Origin: CBCPNA01 sp965120415
GTDB taxonomy: Bacteria > Bacillota > Clostridia > Lachnospirales > CAG-274
Direction of reading: 5' to 3'
Assembly: GCA_965120415.1 (NCBI GenBank)
Contig: CBCPNA010000008.1
Location: 1-64,000, forward strand
Length of the DNA stretch: 64,000 nucleotides
Of the stretch, positions 17,051-26,725 are shown piece after piece (position 1 is the stretch's first letter; each line of letters starts with the position of its first letter). Below the pieces are notes generated by a model. That model worked only from the letters and a program-made list of their open reading frames with translations. It searched no databases and had not been told where the DNA came from. The position numbers and the translations under genes are program-made.

Positions 17051-19096
17051 ATGGAAAAAATGACTAAAGAAGAACAAATTAATAAATTAAATTCAGAATA
17101 TATTTCTAAAAGCCAGGAAGTTATGAAAAAAAATCTAGGTACTAATTTTTTTACTATAAAAGCTAAGCCTTTAAAGGTAAAAAGGATAAAGATACTAAAT
17201 TATAAAAAAGCAATTGATGACCTTGCTCTTGATATTTCAAATATGGAAAAGTCTATTGAAAGTAAGAAAAATAATAGGGGTACATTAAACTTAGATAAAG
17301 AGTCTTATGAAAATAATATAAGAAATGCTGAAAATGAATTAAATGAGATAAAAAAGACTGAAAGGGAATTAAAAAATACTAGAGAATATGACCAGAAGAA
17401 AAAAGAGCTAACAGCACGTACTAAAAAGTTAAGAAGCAATATTTCTTTTTATAAAACTGAAATAAGCAAAATAAACAGTAAATTAAAAGGATCAGAAAGA
17501 TCAATATCAAGTTATGAAAAAAAATTAAAATCAGCTAATAAGAGAATGGATGAATTGCAAGAGGCAATGCGAAAAGCAAGAAAGGGATACTTTACTGCAG
17601 AAAAAGAAGCAAAAAAAGAATCAAAAGCAGAAATTAAAAAGATAAGAGAAAAACATAATCAAAAACTAAAAGCTTTAAACCTTAGCGAAAATGATAAAGC
17701 AAAGGTAAAAATGGATAAAGATATAATAAAAAAAGAATTTAAAAATATAGCTTATAATAATGAAGATATTAATATCTGGACTAGTGAGAATGCAGGGAAA
17801 GGATTCAATGGCTCAGATATAATGAAAGAGCAACGTGAAATTTTCAAATATGAAAATTTAGGAGAAATTGTAAAATCAAGCCCTTATGAAGAAGATTTAT
17901 TATATGCAAATCTGAGGTATAAGGAAAGGATGTATAATCATCAATGGAAAGAAGCCAAATTACTATTTCTTGAAAATCAGCTAAAAATAACAGACGAAAT
18001 ATATAAAGGCATTAAAGGCATAATATATGAAAAAAACGACAAAAATATAGAAAAATTACGAGGAAAAAACATAACCTCTGGTTATAGTAAATCTAAAATG
18101 ACTTCTAACGAAGCTAGAGCAAAGATGGTGGCTGAAATAAATAAACTTAGAAAAGATCTTGGTAAAGCGCCAATAACTGAACAAGATAAACCAACACCAA
18201 AAGAAGTAGAAATATCTAGCGTTGAAAGAAAAAGATTAGAAAGAGAAGAATTAAAAATAGCAAAAGAAATTATAGAATTACAAAAATTAGATAAAAAAGC
18301 AATGCAAGTTGGCTATGGAGTACCAGTATGGAACAGTGACATTCGTGAATTATATGAAAAATCAGATAATTTTGAAAAAGAAATAAACAAATTAGAAAAT
18401 AAAATAAATGAAATTAATAATAAGATTAAAGACAATCAAAGCAAAGGAAAATCAACAAAATTATTAAAATATAGAAAGGAAAGGTTAGAAAATACAAAAA
18501 ACAAAGTTTTTAAAAAATATAAGGCATATGAAGTAAAGAAAATGAAGATTATGAAAGATATTTATATAAAATATGATAATAAAGAAACACCATTAAATGC
18601 GCCTGATAAAATAGCTAAAAAACTAAAAAAATTAAATAAAATAAGAGAAAAATTAGGTAAAGAGCCTTTTGAAGATACTAACCATAGTATAACACGTCAA
18701 GGAAGAAGACTTGTAAATAGTGAGCTTGCAGATTATATTAAGAAAGCTAAAAATAATATTGTATATAGAGAAGGTAAAGTAGATAATTATAAAGAAATAC
18801 ATAAAGAAAGAAGTGAACAAGAGCAAAAGATAGCAAACAAATTAAATAAAATAAAAAATACACAATCAAAAGAAGCTGTAAAATTACAAAAAGAAGTATC
18901 AAGTAAAAGAGATGCTGTAGAAGCACTTAATCAAAAAGTAGAAAAGCATAATAAAAAGCTAGAAAGCGTTAAACTTGGTATAAAAGCTCAAATACAAAAT
19001 GCTAATGCAAGAATAAATCAAGCAAATGTAAAAGAAGACACTAAACAACAACAAATAGGCGATAGCTCAAAATCAGAAGTAGAAAAAGTAATATAA
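17051..19096 (+). CDS. Large lysine-rich coiled-coil protein, paralogue of next gene
   Basis: 681 residues, no signal peptide or membrane helix, dominated by long coiled coils rich in Lys, Glu, Asn and Ile. It shares with the following 776-residue protein the N-terminus MEKMTKEEQ, a central block (EQREIFKYENL, then LENQLK and IYEKNDKNIEKL) and a C-terminal block (APDKIAKKLKKLNKIREKLG, then ITRQGRR). It contains the [IL]N-x-[IL]R-x-x-LG motif twice (INKLRKDLG near residue 362; LNKIREKLG near 528). Ribosome-binding site AAAGAGGTG; the 65 or so bases upstream are nearly identical to those of the paralogue. I do not recognise a family; structural or scaffold function is only a guess. Confidence 0.7.
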   Translation: MEKMTKEEQINKLNSEYISKSQEVMKKNLGTNFFTIKAKPLKVKRIKILNYKKAIDDLALDISNMEKSIESKKNNRGTLNLDKESYENNIRNAENELNEIKKTERELKNTREYDQKKKELTARTKKLRSNISFYKTEISKINSKLKGSERSISSYEKKLKSANKRMDELQEAMRKARKGYFTAEKEAKKESKAEIKKIREKHNQKLKALNLSENDKAKVKMDKDIIKKEFKNIAYNNEDINIWTSENAGKGFNGSDIMKEQREIFKYENLGEIVKSSPYEEDLLYANLRYKERMYNHQWKEAKLLFLENQLKITDEIYKGIKGIIYEKNDKNIEKLRGKNITSGYSKSKMTSNEARAKMVAEINKLRKDLGKAPITEQDKPTPKEVEISSVERKRLEREELKIAKEIIELQKLDKKAMQVGYGVPVWNSDIRELYEKSDNFEKEINKLENKINEINNKIKDNQSKGKSTKLLKYRKERLENTKNKVFKKYKAYEVKKMKIMKDIYIKYDNKETPLNAPDKIAKKLKKLNKIREKLGKEPFEDTNHSITRQGRRLVNSELADYIKKAKNNIVYREGKVDNYKEIHKERSEQEQKIANKLNKIKNTQSKEAVKLQKEVSSKRDAVEALNQKVEKHNKKLESVKLGIKAQIQNANARINQANVKEDTKQQQIGDSSKSEVEKVI

Positions 19097-19262
19097 ATAA
19101 TGTAAATAAGCAAAAGCTATTATTATTTTAATATCAAGGAAAAAGATAGAAAGAAAATAAGATATTAAATTTTTAATAAATAAAAAGAAAAGGTATTTAT
19201 AAAAGAGGGATATAGTTAATGTATATATAATTAAAGTATAATAAATAAAGGGGTGTATAAAA

Positions 19263-21593
19263 ATGGAAAAAATGACTAAAGAAGAACAATTAGCTGATGC
19301 TTATAGGGAGAAAATTAGGCGTAGTATAAAGAAAAATCTAGGAAGTACTTATAGAAATAAAAGAACAGATATGACTTATACTATAGAAGGTATTGAAAGG
19401 AATACAAATGCAATACCAGACTTGCTTAAAGAGATTTCATATAAAACAAAGAATATAGAAAAAATGAAAAGAATTCAAAAAATATTGACAAAAATTAAAG
19501 AAGATTATATAAGTGAGTGTAAAAAAATTGAAGCAAGTAATAAGAAATTATCTGCCAAAACCTGGGCTTTTAAGAAGTTGTCTGACAATACAGTGGAGAA
19601 AATGAAACGGCTAGGGATTAGAGATGTTGACTTTCTTTGTATTAATGACTATACTTATGAAAGAAAAAAATATGAAAAAAATAGAAATAAATTTTATAGA
19701 GTACAAAATAAATTAGATAAAGCTAATGCAAAAAATATTATTAAGGCATGTGATGATAAAATAAAGGAATATGATAAAGCAATAGCTAGAGCAGGTAAAG
19801 ATATTGAAAAAGCTGGACATGAAATAAAAAGATTAGATAAAGACATCGAAAATAAAAGCCAAATATTGAAAGTACAAAGAAATGAGTTTTTTAAAATAGA
19901 AAAAGAAAAGAAAGAAAAATCAAGAGAAGAAATTAGAAATCTAATAGAAAACTTTAGAGAGAAAATAGCTCCTTTAGGGCCTAGTGAAACAGACATAGCA
20001 AATAAGGATAAGATAAAAAAAATGTTTCATGTTGCTGAAGAAAGAGACGATGAGCGAATAAACGAGCAAAGAGAAATTTTTAAATATGAAAATTTACAAA
20101 AAACTACAGCGCCAAGCTTTTATGAAGCAGCTTTAAACAATCTAGAAAAAGAATCAAAAAGAAGAGATTTTACGCCAGAAGAAAAATTACAATATTTAGA
20201 AAGTCAATTAAAGGATGCTGATAATGAGTACTTAGGATTTAAAAGCGCTTTATATGAAGAAAATGATAAAAAAATAGAAAAACTTTTAAAAATAGAAAAA
20301 GGAGAACAAAGACCTAGAGCTGGAATTACTATGACAGCAGATGCTGCTAGAGCTGAGCTAATAACTAAAATAAATGAACTTAGAGGACAGTTAAATATGC
20401 CACAAATAGATAGCTCAGAAAAACCAAAGCAAAAAGAAGCACCAGCAAAATTGTCTGCTATTGAAATAAAAGACTTAAAAACTAAAGAGAGAAAAATAAT
20501 AAATGAAATTATTGAATTGCAAAAAAAAGATGCAAAATCAATGCATAATATGTTTGGCAAGCTATCATCATGGGATCAAAAGTATGCTTCGATAAATAAA
20601 CCGTCAAGAGAGTTGTGGTCTAAAATAGAAAAAGCTGGAGCAGATATAGAAAAAGCTAAAGCGAGGATAGAAGAAACTAAAAACGAGATAGGAAAAGCGG
20701 TAAAAGATATAGCAGAAACTGAAGCAGGTATAGCAAAAACTAGAAGAAATATAGAATTATGTAAAGGCGATATAAAATACTATGAAGCTATAATAAAAGA
20801 AGCTGAAAACAATATAAAAAGCATTAAAAATAATAAAGATACAAACAATTTAGAAAGCAAACAGCAACAATTATCAGTTCAAAAGCAAAGACAGGAAACT
20901 GCAAAGAGCTACTTAAGACAGGTAGAGCAATACTTAAAAGATAACAATAAAGAATTAGGAAATCAAACTAAAGCCTTGAAAGAGAAAAATAAAGACTTAG
21001 AAAGTAAAAAGCAAAAATTAGAAAAACAAACTAAAGGCTTATTAGATAAAGAGAAAAATAGAAATAATCTTATAAAAGTATACGAACAAAGCGAATATAC
21101 AAGAGTAAGTGAACTTAAATATATGAACAAAACGCTTGATAATAGCACAAAGGTATCAAGAGCTCCAGATAAAATAGCTAAAAAATTACATGAATTAAAT
21201 AAAATAAGAGAAAAATTAGGCAAAGAAGCTATTAACGACAATAAGAAGAATATAACAAGGGGCGGAAGAAGAGAAATAACTAAGTTTATTAAAGATAATA
21301 TTGACAAAAGTAGATATACCTCTCCGTATTTAGTTGGTAGTATAAAACAATATAATAGCGAAATTAATCAAATAAAAAATAGTAATAGTAAAAGTAAAAA
21401 TATAAAAGAAGCTACATTCGAAAGAGTAGATAAGCTTCAAAAAAGAATAGAACGTAAGGAGCAAAGGCTAGGAAAACTTGGTATAAGATTACAAATACAA
21501 AACGCTGCTGAAAGAAATAATACAAATGAAGAGAAAAAGGCTGATGAAATAAAAGTTACAAACAAAGGAAAGGATATAGATGTTACGAGATAA
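19263..21593 (+). CDS. Large lysine-rich coiled-coil protein, paralogue of previous gene
   Basis: 776 residues, same architecture as the 681-residue neighbour: MEKMTKEEQ start, central EQREIFKYENL block, two copies of the [IL]N-x-[IL]R motif (INELRGQLN near residue 370; LNKIREKLG near 645), and a C-terminal ITRGGRR block. A long middle coiled coil (about residues 455-610) of Lys/Glu/Ile heptads such as KARIEETKNEIGKAVKDIAE has no close counterpart in the paralogue and accounts for the extra length. No signal peptide or membrane segment. Ribosome-binding site AAAGGGGTG. Followed by a bidirectional terminator shared with lysA. Confidence 0.7.
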   Translation: MEKMTKEEQLADAYREKIRRSIKKNLGSTYRNKRTDMTYTIEGIERNTNAIPDLLKEISYKTKNIEKMKRIQKILTKIKEDYISECKKIEASNKKLSAKTWAFKKLSDNTVEKMKRLGIRDVDFLCINDYTYERKKYEKNRNKFYRVQNKLDKANAKNIIKACDDKIKEYDKAIARAGKDIEKAGHEIKRLDKDIENKSQILKVQRNEFFKIEKEKKEKSREEIRNLIENFREKIAPLGPSETDIANKDKIKKMFHVAEERDDERINEQREIFKYENLQKTTAPSFYEAALNNLEKESKRRDFTPEEKLQYLESQLKDADNEYLGFKSALYEENDKKIEKLLKIEKGEQRPRAGITMTADAARAELITKINELRGQLNMPQIDSSEKPKQKEAPAKLSAIEIKDLKTKERKIINEIIELQKKDAKSMHNMFGKLSSWDQKYASINKPSRELWSKIEKAGADIEKAKARIEETKNEIGKAVKDIAETEAGIAKTRRNIELCKGDIKYYEAIIKEAENNIKSIKNNKDTNNLESKQQQLSVQKQRQETAKSYLRQVEQYLKDNNKELGNQTKALKEKNKDLESKKQKLEKQTKGLLDKEKNRNNLIKVYEQSEYTRVSELKYMNKTLDNSTKVSRAPDKIAKKLHELNKIREKLGKEAINDNKKNITRGGRREITKFIKDNIDKSRYTSPYLVGSIKQYNSEINQIKNSNSKSKNIKEATFERVDKLQKRIERKEQRLGKLGIRLQIQNAAERNNTNEEKKADEIKVTNKGKDIDVTR

Positions 21594-21661
21594 ATAAATT
21601 AAATAATGCGAACAAAAGCTAATATATAATATTTGCAAAGACGGGTTGTTTTAATAAAAAC

Positions 21662-21685
21662 AAGCTATCCTTAAAAGGATAGCTT
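21662..21685. terminator. Bidirectional terminator between coiled-coil gene and lysA
   Basis: AAGCTATCCTT pairs with AAGGATAGCTT, with T-rich sequence on the plus side and A-rich sequence on the other, so it can end both convergent transcripts. Confidence 0.8.
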
Positions 21686-21690
21686 TTGTA

Positions 21691-22953
21691 TTATAAAAGA
21701 ATAAAATTATTAATTAAATCTTCCAGAGAATCTCTTTTTCTTATAAGAACAACTTCTCCATCTTGCCTTATCAGAAGCTCGGCTGGGCGTAACCTATTGT
21801 TATAATTAGAGCTCATAACATGTCCATAAGCACCACAATCTAAAATAGCTATAATATCACCTTCTATCAAATCAGGCAAAAGACGATTTTTGGCTATAAT
21901 ATCACCTGTTTCACATATATTGCCAACAACTGTTATAGGGCTATAGCCAGCAGAAGGGGTGCTATTATTTCTATAAACTTCTATATCATGGTGCGAATCG
22001 TACATGACAGGCCTTGCTAAAACATTAAAGCCAATATCAGTGCCGGCGTATTTTTGCCCATTATTTTCTTTAATAGCATGTACAGTACCTAATATAACAC
22101 CACACTCTGCTGCTATATATCTACCAGGTTCTATTTTAAATGTTACTTGTTTGCCATATTGTTTTACAAAATCTTGAAAAATAGTATCAAGGCTTTTGCC
22201 AAGTTGTTTTAAATCTAAGGTTTTGTAATTTTCTTCAAGCTTGTTATAAGGTATACCAAAGCCCCCACCTAAATCGATAAAATCTAGATTATCAAATTGT
22301 TTAGCTAAATCTAAAATAGCTAAAACACCATCTATATATTTATTATAATCCATAAATAAAGAGCCTATATGTTGATTTATACCAACTAAATTTAAATTAT
22401 ATTGCTTTAATATTTTTTTAAATTGTTCTAATTCATAAGGCTGGATACCAAATTTTGTATTTTTACCAGCAGTTATAACCTTTTCATGATGCCCAGCGCC
22501 TACACCACCGTTAAATCTTGCTGCTATATTGCTATTAGGGTTTAATTTACCGTATTGTATTAATTGTGAAATAGAATCGACGCTAATAAGTATATCGTTA
22601 TCTATAGCGTATTTCATTTCTTCTTTTGAGACATTGTTGCTTATATAAAATATTTTGTCTTTAGAAAAGCCAGCTTTTAATTCGGCAAAAATTTCTCCAG
22701 GGGACATAGCATCAACATGTAGATTTTCATCATTAGCTATTTGTAATATAGCAAGGTTACTATTAGCTTTTGCAGAATAGTTGACAGCAAAATGAGGGTA
22801 AGAAACAAGGCTTTTCATATCTCTTATTTTTTGGCGCAAAATGCTTTCATTATAGATATACAGGGGGCTACCGTATTTGTTTATCAAATCGATAGGGTTG
22901 TTATTTTTGTAAAAATCAACGCTATCTGTGTATTTTGAAATTAGTTTTTGCAT
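21691..22953 (-). CDS. lysA: Diaminopimelate decarboxylase
   Basis: PLP-dependent decarboxylase that converts meso-diaminopimelate to L-lysine, the last step of lysine synthesis. The 420-residue protein has the PLP lysine in NYSAKAN (Lys62), the glycine-rich phosphate site DLGGGFGIPY, the EPGRY motif, and the dimer-interface/substrate motifs CETGDIIA and CGAYGHVMSSNYN. Ribosome-binding site AAAGGAG upstream of the ATG. Monocistronic: terminators lie on both sides. No lysine riboswitch structure is visible in the 137-base upstream gap. Confidence 0.95.
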   Translation of the reverse strand: MQKLISKYTDSVDFYKNNNPIDLINKYGSPLYIYNESILRQKIRDMKSLVSYPHFAVNYSAKANSNLAILQIANDENLHVDAMSPGEIFAELKAGFSKDKIFYISNNVSKEEMKYAIDNDILISVDSISQLIQYGKLNPNSNIAARFNGGVGAGHHEKVITAGKNTKFGIQPYELEQFKKILKQYNLNLVGINQHIGSLFMDYNKYIDGVLAILDLAKQFDNLDFIDLGGGFGIPYNKLEENYKTLDLKQLGKSLDTIFQDFVKQYGKQVTFKIEPGRYIAAECGVILGTVHAIKENNGQKYAGTDIGFNVLARPVMYDSHHDIEVYRNNSTPSAGYSPITVVGNICETGDIIAKNRLLPDLIEGDIIAILDCGAYGHVMSSNYNNRLRPAELLIRQDGEVVLIRKRDSLEDLINNFILL

Positions 22954-23090
22954 ATTATTCTCCTTTTTATATTTACGATGTTTATTAAAATAATTATAAC
23001 ATATAATGCATATATAAGCAAATTTAAAGTAAAAAATAAAATGCTTTTAAATCTTTATTTTTTATCTTTACAATTTTACATAATACAAAT

Positions 23091-23121
23091 AAAAGCTACT
23101 TATATACATTAAGTAGCTTTT
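23091..23121 (-). terminator. Terminator of pnp
   Basis: AAAAGCTACTTA (23091-23102) pairs with TAAGTAGCTTTT (23110-23121); read on the minus strand the stem ends in a T-rich tail. Confidence 0.8.
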
Positions 23122-23124
23122 TAA

Positions 23125-25224
23125 TTATAAATCTTTAATAGATAAATTTATACGTCCTTGCTCATCTATTTCAATCACTTTAGCCAAAACTTCATCGCCT
23201 ATTTTAACAACGTCTTCAACTTTGCCAACTCTTTCTTTAGCAAGCTTAGATATATGGATAAGCCCTTCCTTTTCTGGAGCTATTTCAACAAAAGCTCCAA
23301 AATTTGTTATTCTTATAACTTTAGAATTAAATATTTCGCCTATTTCTGGAGTTTTTACTATTGCTTTTATAATAGATGCGGCCTTTTCTATCTTTTCTTT
23401 ATCATTTGATAAAATAAATATACGTCCGTCGTCTTCTGTATCTATTTTATCAACTTTTGTATCTTCTAATATTTTGTTTATAGTTTTACCTCTTGGGCCT
23501 ATAATCTCAGACATTTTGTCTGGTTCTATTTGTAAAAATTCTATTTTAGGGGCATATTTAGAAATATCGCTACGTGGCTTATCTATAGCTTTTAACATAA
23601 CTTCTTTTAATATATATTGCCTTGCTTTATTTGTATTTTCAAGAGATTGTTTAATAATTTCTGGGGTTAAGCCATCTATTTTTATATCCATTTGTATAGC
23701 TGTTATACCCTTTTCTGTACCAGCAACTTTAAAATCCATGTCGCCAAAAAAGTCTTCAAGCCCTTGTATATCTGTAAGCAAAACAAAATCATCACTTTGT
23801 TCATCTGTTACAAGCCCAACAGATATACCAGCAACAGGTCTTTTTATAGGCACTCCAGCGGCCATTAAAGAAAGGGTAGAGCCACAAACGCTAGCTTGTG
23901 ATGTTGAACCATTAGAGCTTAAAACTTCTGATACTAATCTTATAGCATAAGGAAATTTGTCCTCAGGGGGGATAACAGGCAAAAGTGCTCTTTCTGCTAA
24001 TGCTCCGTGCCCTATTTCTCTCCTACCTGGCCCTCTAGATGGCCTTGCCTCTCCTACAGAATATCCAGGAAAGTTATAATGATGGATATATCTTTTAGAT
24101 ATTTCAAGCTCATCAAGCCCGTCAAGGCGCTGTGCTTCGCTTATAGCTCCAAGAGTTGTTACTGTTAAAACTTGTGTTTGCCCTCTTGTAAATATTGCTG
24201 AACCGTGTGTGCGCGGTAATATATCAACTTCTGCATGTAAAGCTCTAATTTCTTCTAGCTTTCTACCGTCTGGTCTTTTATGTTCTTTTAAAATCATCCT
24301 TCTGACTGTTTCTTTTTCATATTTATATATTGCGTCGTCTATTTTGCTCTCTAGCTGCTGCTCATCTTCTTGATTATTAGCTAAAATAGCTTGTATTGCA
24401 TTTGCTTTTAATATGGAAAGCTTTTCTTCTCTTTCTTGTTTTAAATCTGTAAAAACAGCATCTTCCATTTCCTTAGCAGAAATTAATTCTTTTATTTTAT
24501 TAAGTATTTGTTCATCAACTGTATGCTCTATATAGCTATGCTTATCTTTACCTATTTCTTTTGCTATATCTTCTATAAATTGAGCTATTTTTATATTTTC
24601 TTTATGCGCAAGCATAATAGCGTTAAACATTGTTTCGTCGTCCACTTCATTAGCTCCCGCTTCTATCATCATAACTTTATGTTTTGTTGAAGAAACGGTT
24701 AAAGATAAGTCGCTTTTTTCTCTTTCTTCGGCATTAGGGTTTATAATAAATTGCCCTTTTATAAGACCAACAGAAACAGCACCAGTTGGCTCTTTAAAAG
24801 GTATATCGGATATAGCTAAAACTAAAGAAGAACCTATCATAGCGACTATTTCTGGGCTACAATCTTGGTCGACAGATAAAACGGTCGCAACAAGGCAAAC
24901 ATCATTTCTGTAATCTTTAGGGAATAAGGGTCTTAAAGGTCTATCGATAAGCCTTGCCGCCAAAACAGCTCTTTCTGCTGGTTTGCCCTCTCTTTTTATA
25001 AATCCTCCGGGTATTTTGCCTACAGAATATAGCTTTTCTTCATAATCTATGCTTAAAGGGAAAAAGTCTATTCCGTCGCGAGGCTTAGAGGACGCCGTAA
25101 CAGTCACTAATACGACTGTTTCTCCATATTTGATAAGCGCTGAAGCATTTGCAAATTCGGCAACACGCCCAATTTCAACTGTTAGAGTTCTTCCGGCTAA
25201 AGTTGTTTTGTATGTTTTGTACAT
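23125..25224 (-). CDS. pnp: Polyribonucleotide nucleotidyltransferase (PNPase)
   Basis: 3'-5' phosphorolytic exoribonuclease of the RNA degradation machinery. 699 residues with the full architecture: two RNase PH domains (first about 5-220, second about 315-540, including the GPGRREIGHGALAERAL motif), an alpha-helical linker, a KH domain (IIGPRGKTINKILEDT, about 560-575) and a C-terminal S1 domain (GEIFNSKVIRITNFGAFVEI). The ATG is preceded by AAAGGGAC. rpsO, its usual upstream neighbour, is not present here. Confidence 0.97.
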   Translation of the reverse strand: MYKTYKTTLAGRTLTVEIGRVAEFANASALIKYGETVVLVTVTASSKPRDGIDFFPLSIDYEEKLYSVGKIPGGFIKREGKPAERAVLAARLIDRPLRPLFPKDYRNDVCLVATVLSVDQDCSPEIVAMIGSSLVLAISDIPFKEPTGAVSVGLIKGQFIINPNAEEREKSDLSLTVSSTKHKVMMIEAGANEVDDETMFNAIMLAHKENIKIAQFIEDIAKEIGKDKHSYIEHTVDEQILNKIKELISAKEMEDAVFTDLKQEREEKLSILKANAIQAILANNQEDEQQLESKIDDAIYKYEKETVRRMILKEHKRPDGRKLEEIRALHAEVDILPRTHGSAIFTRGQTQVLTVTTLGAISEAQRLDGLDELEISKRYIHHYNFPGYSVGEARPSRGPGRREIGHGALAERALLPVIPPEDKFPYAIRLVSEVLSSNGSTSQASVCGSTLSLMAAGVPIKRPVAGISVGLVTDEQSDDFVLLTDIQGLEDFFGDMDFKVAGTEKGITAIQMDIKIDGLTPEIIKQSLENTNKARQYILKEVMLKAIDKPRSDISKYAPKIEFLQIEPDKMSEIIGPRGKTINKILEDTKVDKIDTEDDGRIFILSNDKEKIEKAASIIKAIVKTPEIGEIFNSKVIRITNFGAFVEIAPEKEGLIHISKLAKERVGKVEDVVKIGDEVLAKVIEIDEQGRINLSIKDL

Positions 25225-25336
25225 AAATAGTCCCTTTCTTTTATAATTTTTATAAATACATTTACTTTTAATTATATCATAATAAAATAAAAAAATAAAG
25301 GATATATTAAAATTATTAAATTTTTAAAATTTTGTC

Positions 25337-25366
25337 TTGTTATTTATGGTGTTTGTATGTTATAAT
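25337..25366 (+). promoter_or_regulatory. Promoter of rpmE
   Basis: TTGTTA (25337-25342) and TATAAT (25361-25366) with an 18-base spacer, about 65 bases upstream of the rpmE start. Confidence 0.6.
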
Positions 25367-25431
25367 GATAGTGAATATTGCAATTTTGCTAATCATTACT
25401 AATAGATATATATTAAGAAAGAGGTGTCTTT

Positions 25432-25638
25432 ATGAAACAAGATATACAGCCAGAATATTTTTCAGCCACTGTAAAATGCAACTGTGGCAATGAATTTGTA
25501 GTTGGCTCCACAAGCAAAGAAATACATGTAGAAGTTTGTTCTAAATGTCATCCTTTTTATACTGGTAGCCAAAAGCTTTTGCTAGATGCAGGTGGGCGTG
25601 TTGATAAATTTAATAAAAAATACAATAGACAATCTTAA
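25432..25638 (+). CDS. rpmE: 50S ribosomal protein L31
   Basis: 68-residue ribosomal protein of the zinc-binding L31 type: the C-x-C (KCNCGNEF) and C-x-x-C (VCSKCHPFYTG) ligands are present, followed by the conserved DAGGRVDKFNKKY. GAGGTG ribosome-binding site. Single-gene transcript bounded by its own promoter and terminator. Confidence 0.97.
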   Translation: MKQDIQPEYFSATVKCNCGNEFVVGSTSKEIHVEVCSKCHPFYTGSQKLLLDAGGRVDKFNKKYNRQS

Positions 25639-25657
25639 TATTAGTTTTAAAAGTTTT

Positions 25658-25684
25658 AAAGTCCACTTTTTGTGGGCTTTTTTA
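25658..25684 (+). terminator. Terminator of rpmE
   Basis: AAAGTCCAC pairs with GTGGGCTTT (one G-T wobble) around a 5-base loop, followed by a run of T. Confidence 0.85.
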
Positions 25685-25711
25685 TGTTAAAATTACTATT
25701 TATCTACATAT

Positions 25712-25748
25712 AAAATAAGGCTTAAACTAAAATTTTAAGCCTTATTTT
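25712..25748 (-). terminator. Terminator of the opp operon
   Basis: AAAATAAGGCTTAA (25712-25725) pairs with TTAAGCCTTATTTT (25735-25748), immediately downstream of the oppF stop codon. Confidence 0.75.
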
Positions 25749-25750
25749 AA

Positions 25751-26725
25751 TTACTGCTTATACAAATGACAAGCGGTAAAATGGTCTTTTTCATATTCTA
25801 TCCAGTTAGGAGAAGTTGTTTTACAAATATCCATACAATTAGGGCAACGTGTATGAAATTTGCAACCAGCTGGTGGGTTAGATGCCGAAGGTATATCCCC
25901 TTTTAAAATTATCCTATTCATTTTTTTAGAAGGGTCTGGAAGAGGTATAGCGCTTAACAATGCTTTTGTATAGGGATGCATAGGATTTTTAAAAATATCC
26001 TTTTTTAAAGCAAGCTCTACAAGGCTACCTAAATACATAACCCCAACAACATCAGATAAATATTCTACAACGGATAAATCGTGAGATATAAATAAATAAG
26101 TAAGGTTAGATTTATTTTGCAAATCTTTCATTAAATTTATTATTTGAGCTTGTATAGAAACATCTAGTGCAGAAACAGGCTCATCAGCTATAACAACAGA
26201 TGGCTTTAAAGCTAAAGCTCTAGCAATACAAATGCGTTGCCTTTGCCCCCCAGAAAACTCATGTGGGTATCTGTCGATAAAATAACTTTTAAGTCCACAT
26301 TCTTCCATAATGTTTAAAACATAATCTTTAAGCTCATTTTTTGGTACAATATTATGTTCTCTTATTGCTTCGCCAATTAATTCAGAAACAGGCATACGTG
26401 GATTTAAAGAAGAATAAGGGTCTTGAAAAATCATTTGTATTTTTGGACGTATTGCTTTTAGTTGTTTTTTGTTTAGCTTGAATAAATCAGTGCCTTCAAA
26501 AAATGCACTGCCAGAAGTCGGCTCCACGAGCCTAATAAGCGTTCGTCCTATTGTTGTTTTACCACAACCAGATTCTCCAACTAGCCCAAAAGTTTGCCCC
26601 TTTTTTAGCTGAAAGCTTACGTTATCAACTGATTTTACATGGCTTGCTGTTTTTTGAAAAAGCCCTTTTTTAATAGGATAATATTTTACTAAATTACAAA
26701 TATCTAAAATAACATTTGAATCCAT
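25751..26725 (-). CDS. oppF: Oligopeptide ABC transporter ATP-binding protein
   Basis: ATPase subunit of the peptide importer. 324 residues: Walker A GESGCGKTT, signature SGGQRQR, Walker B VVIADEPVSALD, and the C-terminal Cys cluster of the oligopeptide/dipeptide extension (CKFHTRCPNCMDIC) that binds an Fe-S cluster in several OppD/F/DppD proteins. Its start codon overlaps the oppD stop by one base (TAATG), indicating coupled translation. Last gene of the operon. Confidence 0.94.
   Translation of the reverse strand: MDSNVILDICNLVKYYPIKKGLFQKTASHVKSVDNVSFQLKKGQTFGLVGESGCGKTTIGRTLIRLVEPTSGSAFFEGTDLFKLNKKQLKAIRPKIQMIFQDPYSSLNPRMPVSELIGEAIREHNIVPKNELKDYVLNIMEECGLKSYFIDRYPHEFSGGQRQRICIARALALKPSVVIADEPVSALDVSIQAQIINLMKDLQNKSNLTYLFISHDLSVVEYLSDVVGVMYLGSLVELALKKDIFKNPMHPYTKALLSAIPLPDPSKKMNRIILKGDIPSASNPPAGCKFHTRCPNCMDICKTTSPNWIEYEKDHFTACHLYKQ

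Noticed and set aside
14589..21593. Prophage or integrated element
   Set aside because: No integrase, terminase, capsid or attachment-site duplication is visible; the flanks are ordinary chromosomal genes. Horizontal origin cannot be excluded.
22954..23090. Lysine riboswitch upstream of lysA
   Set aside because: The gap is too short and too AT-rich, and no conserved loops are visible.
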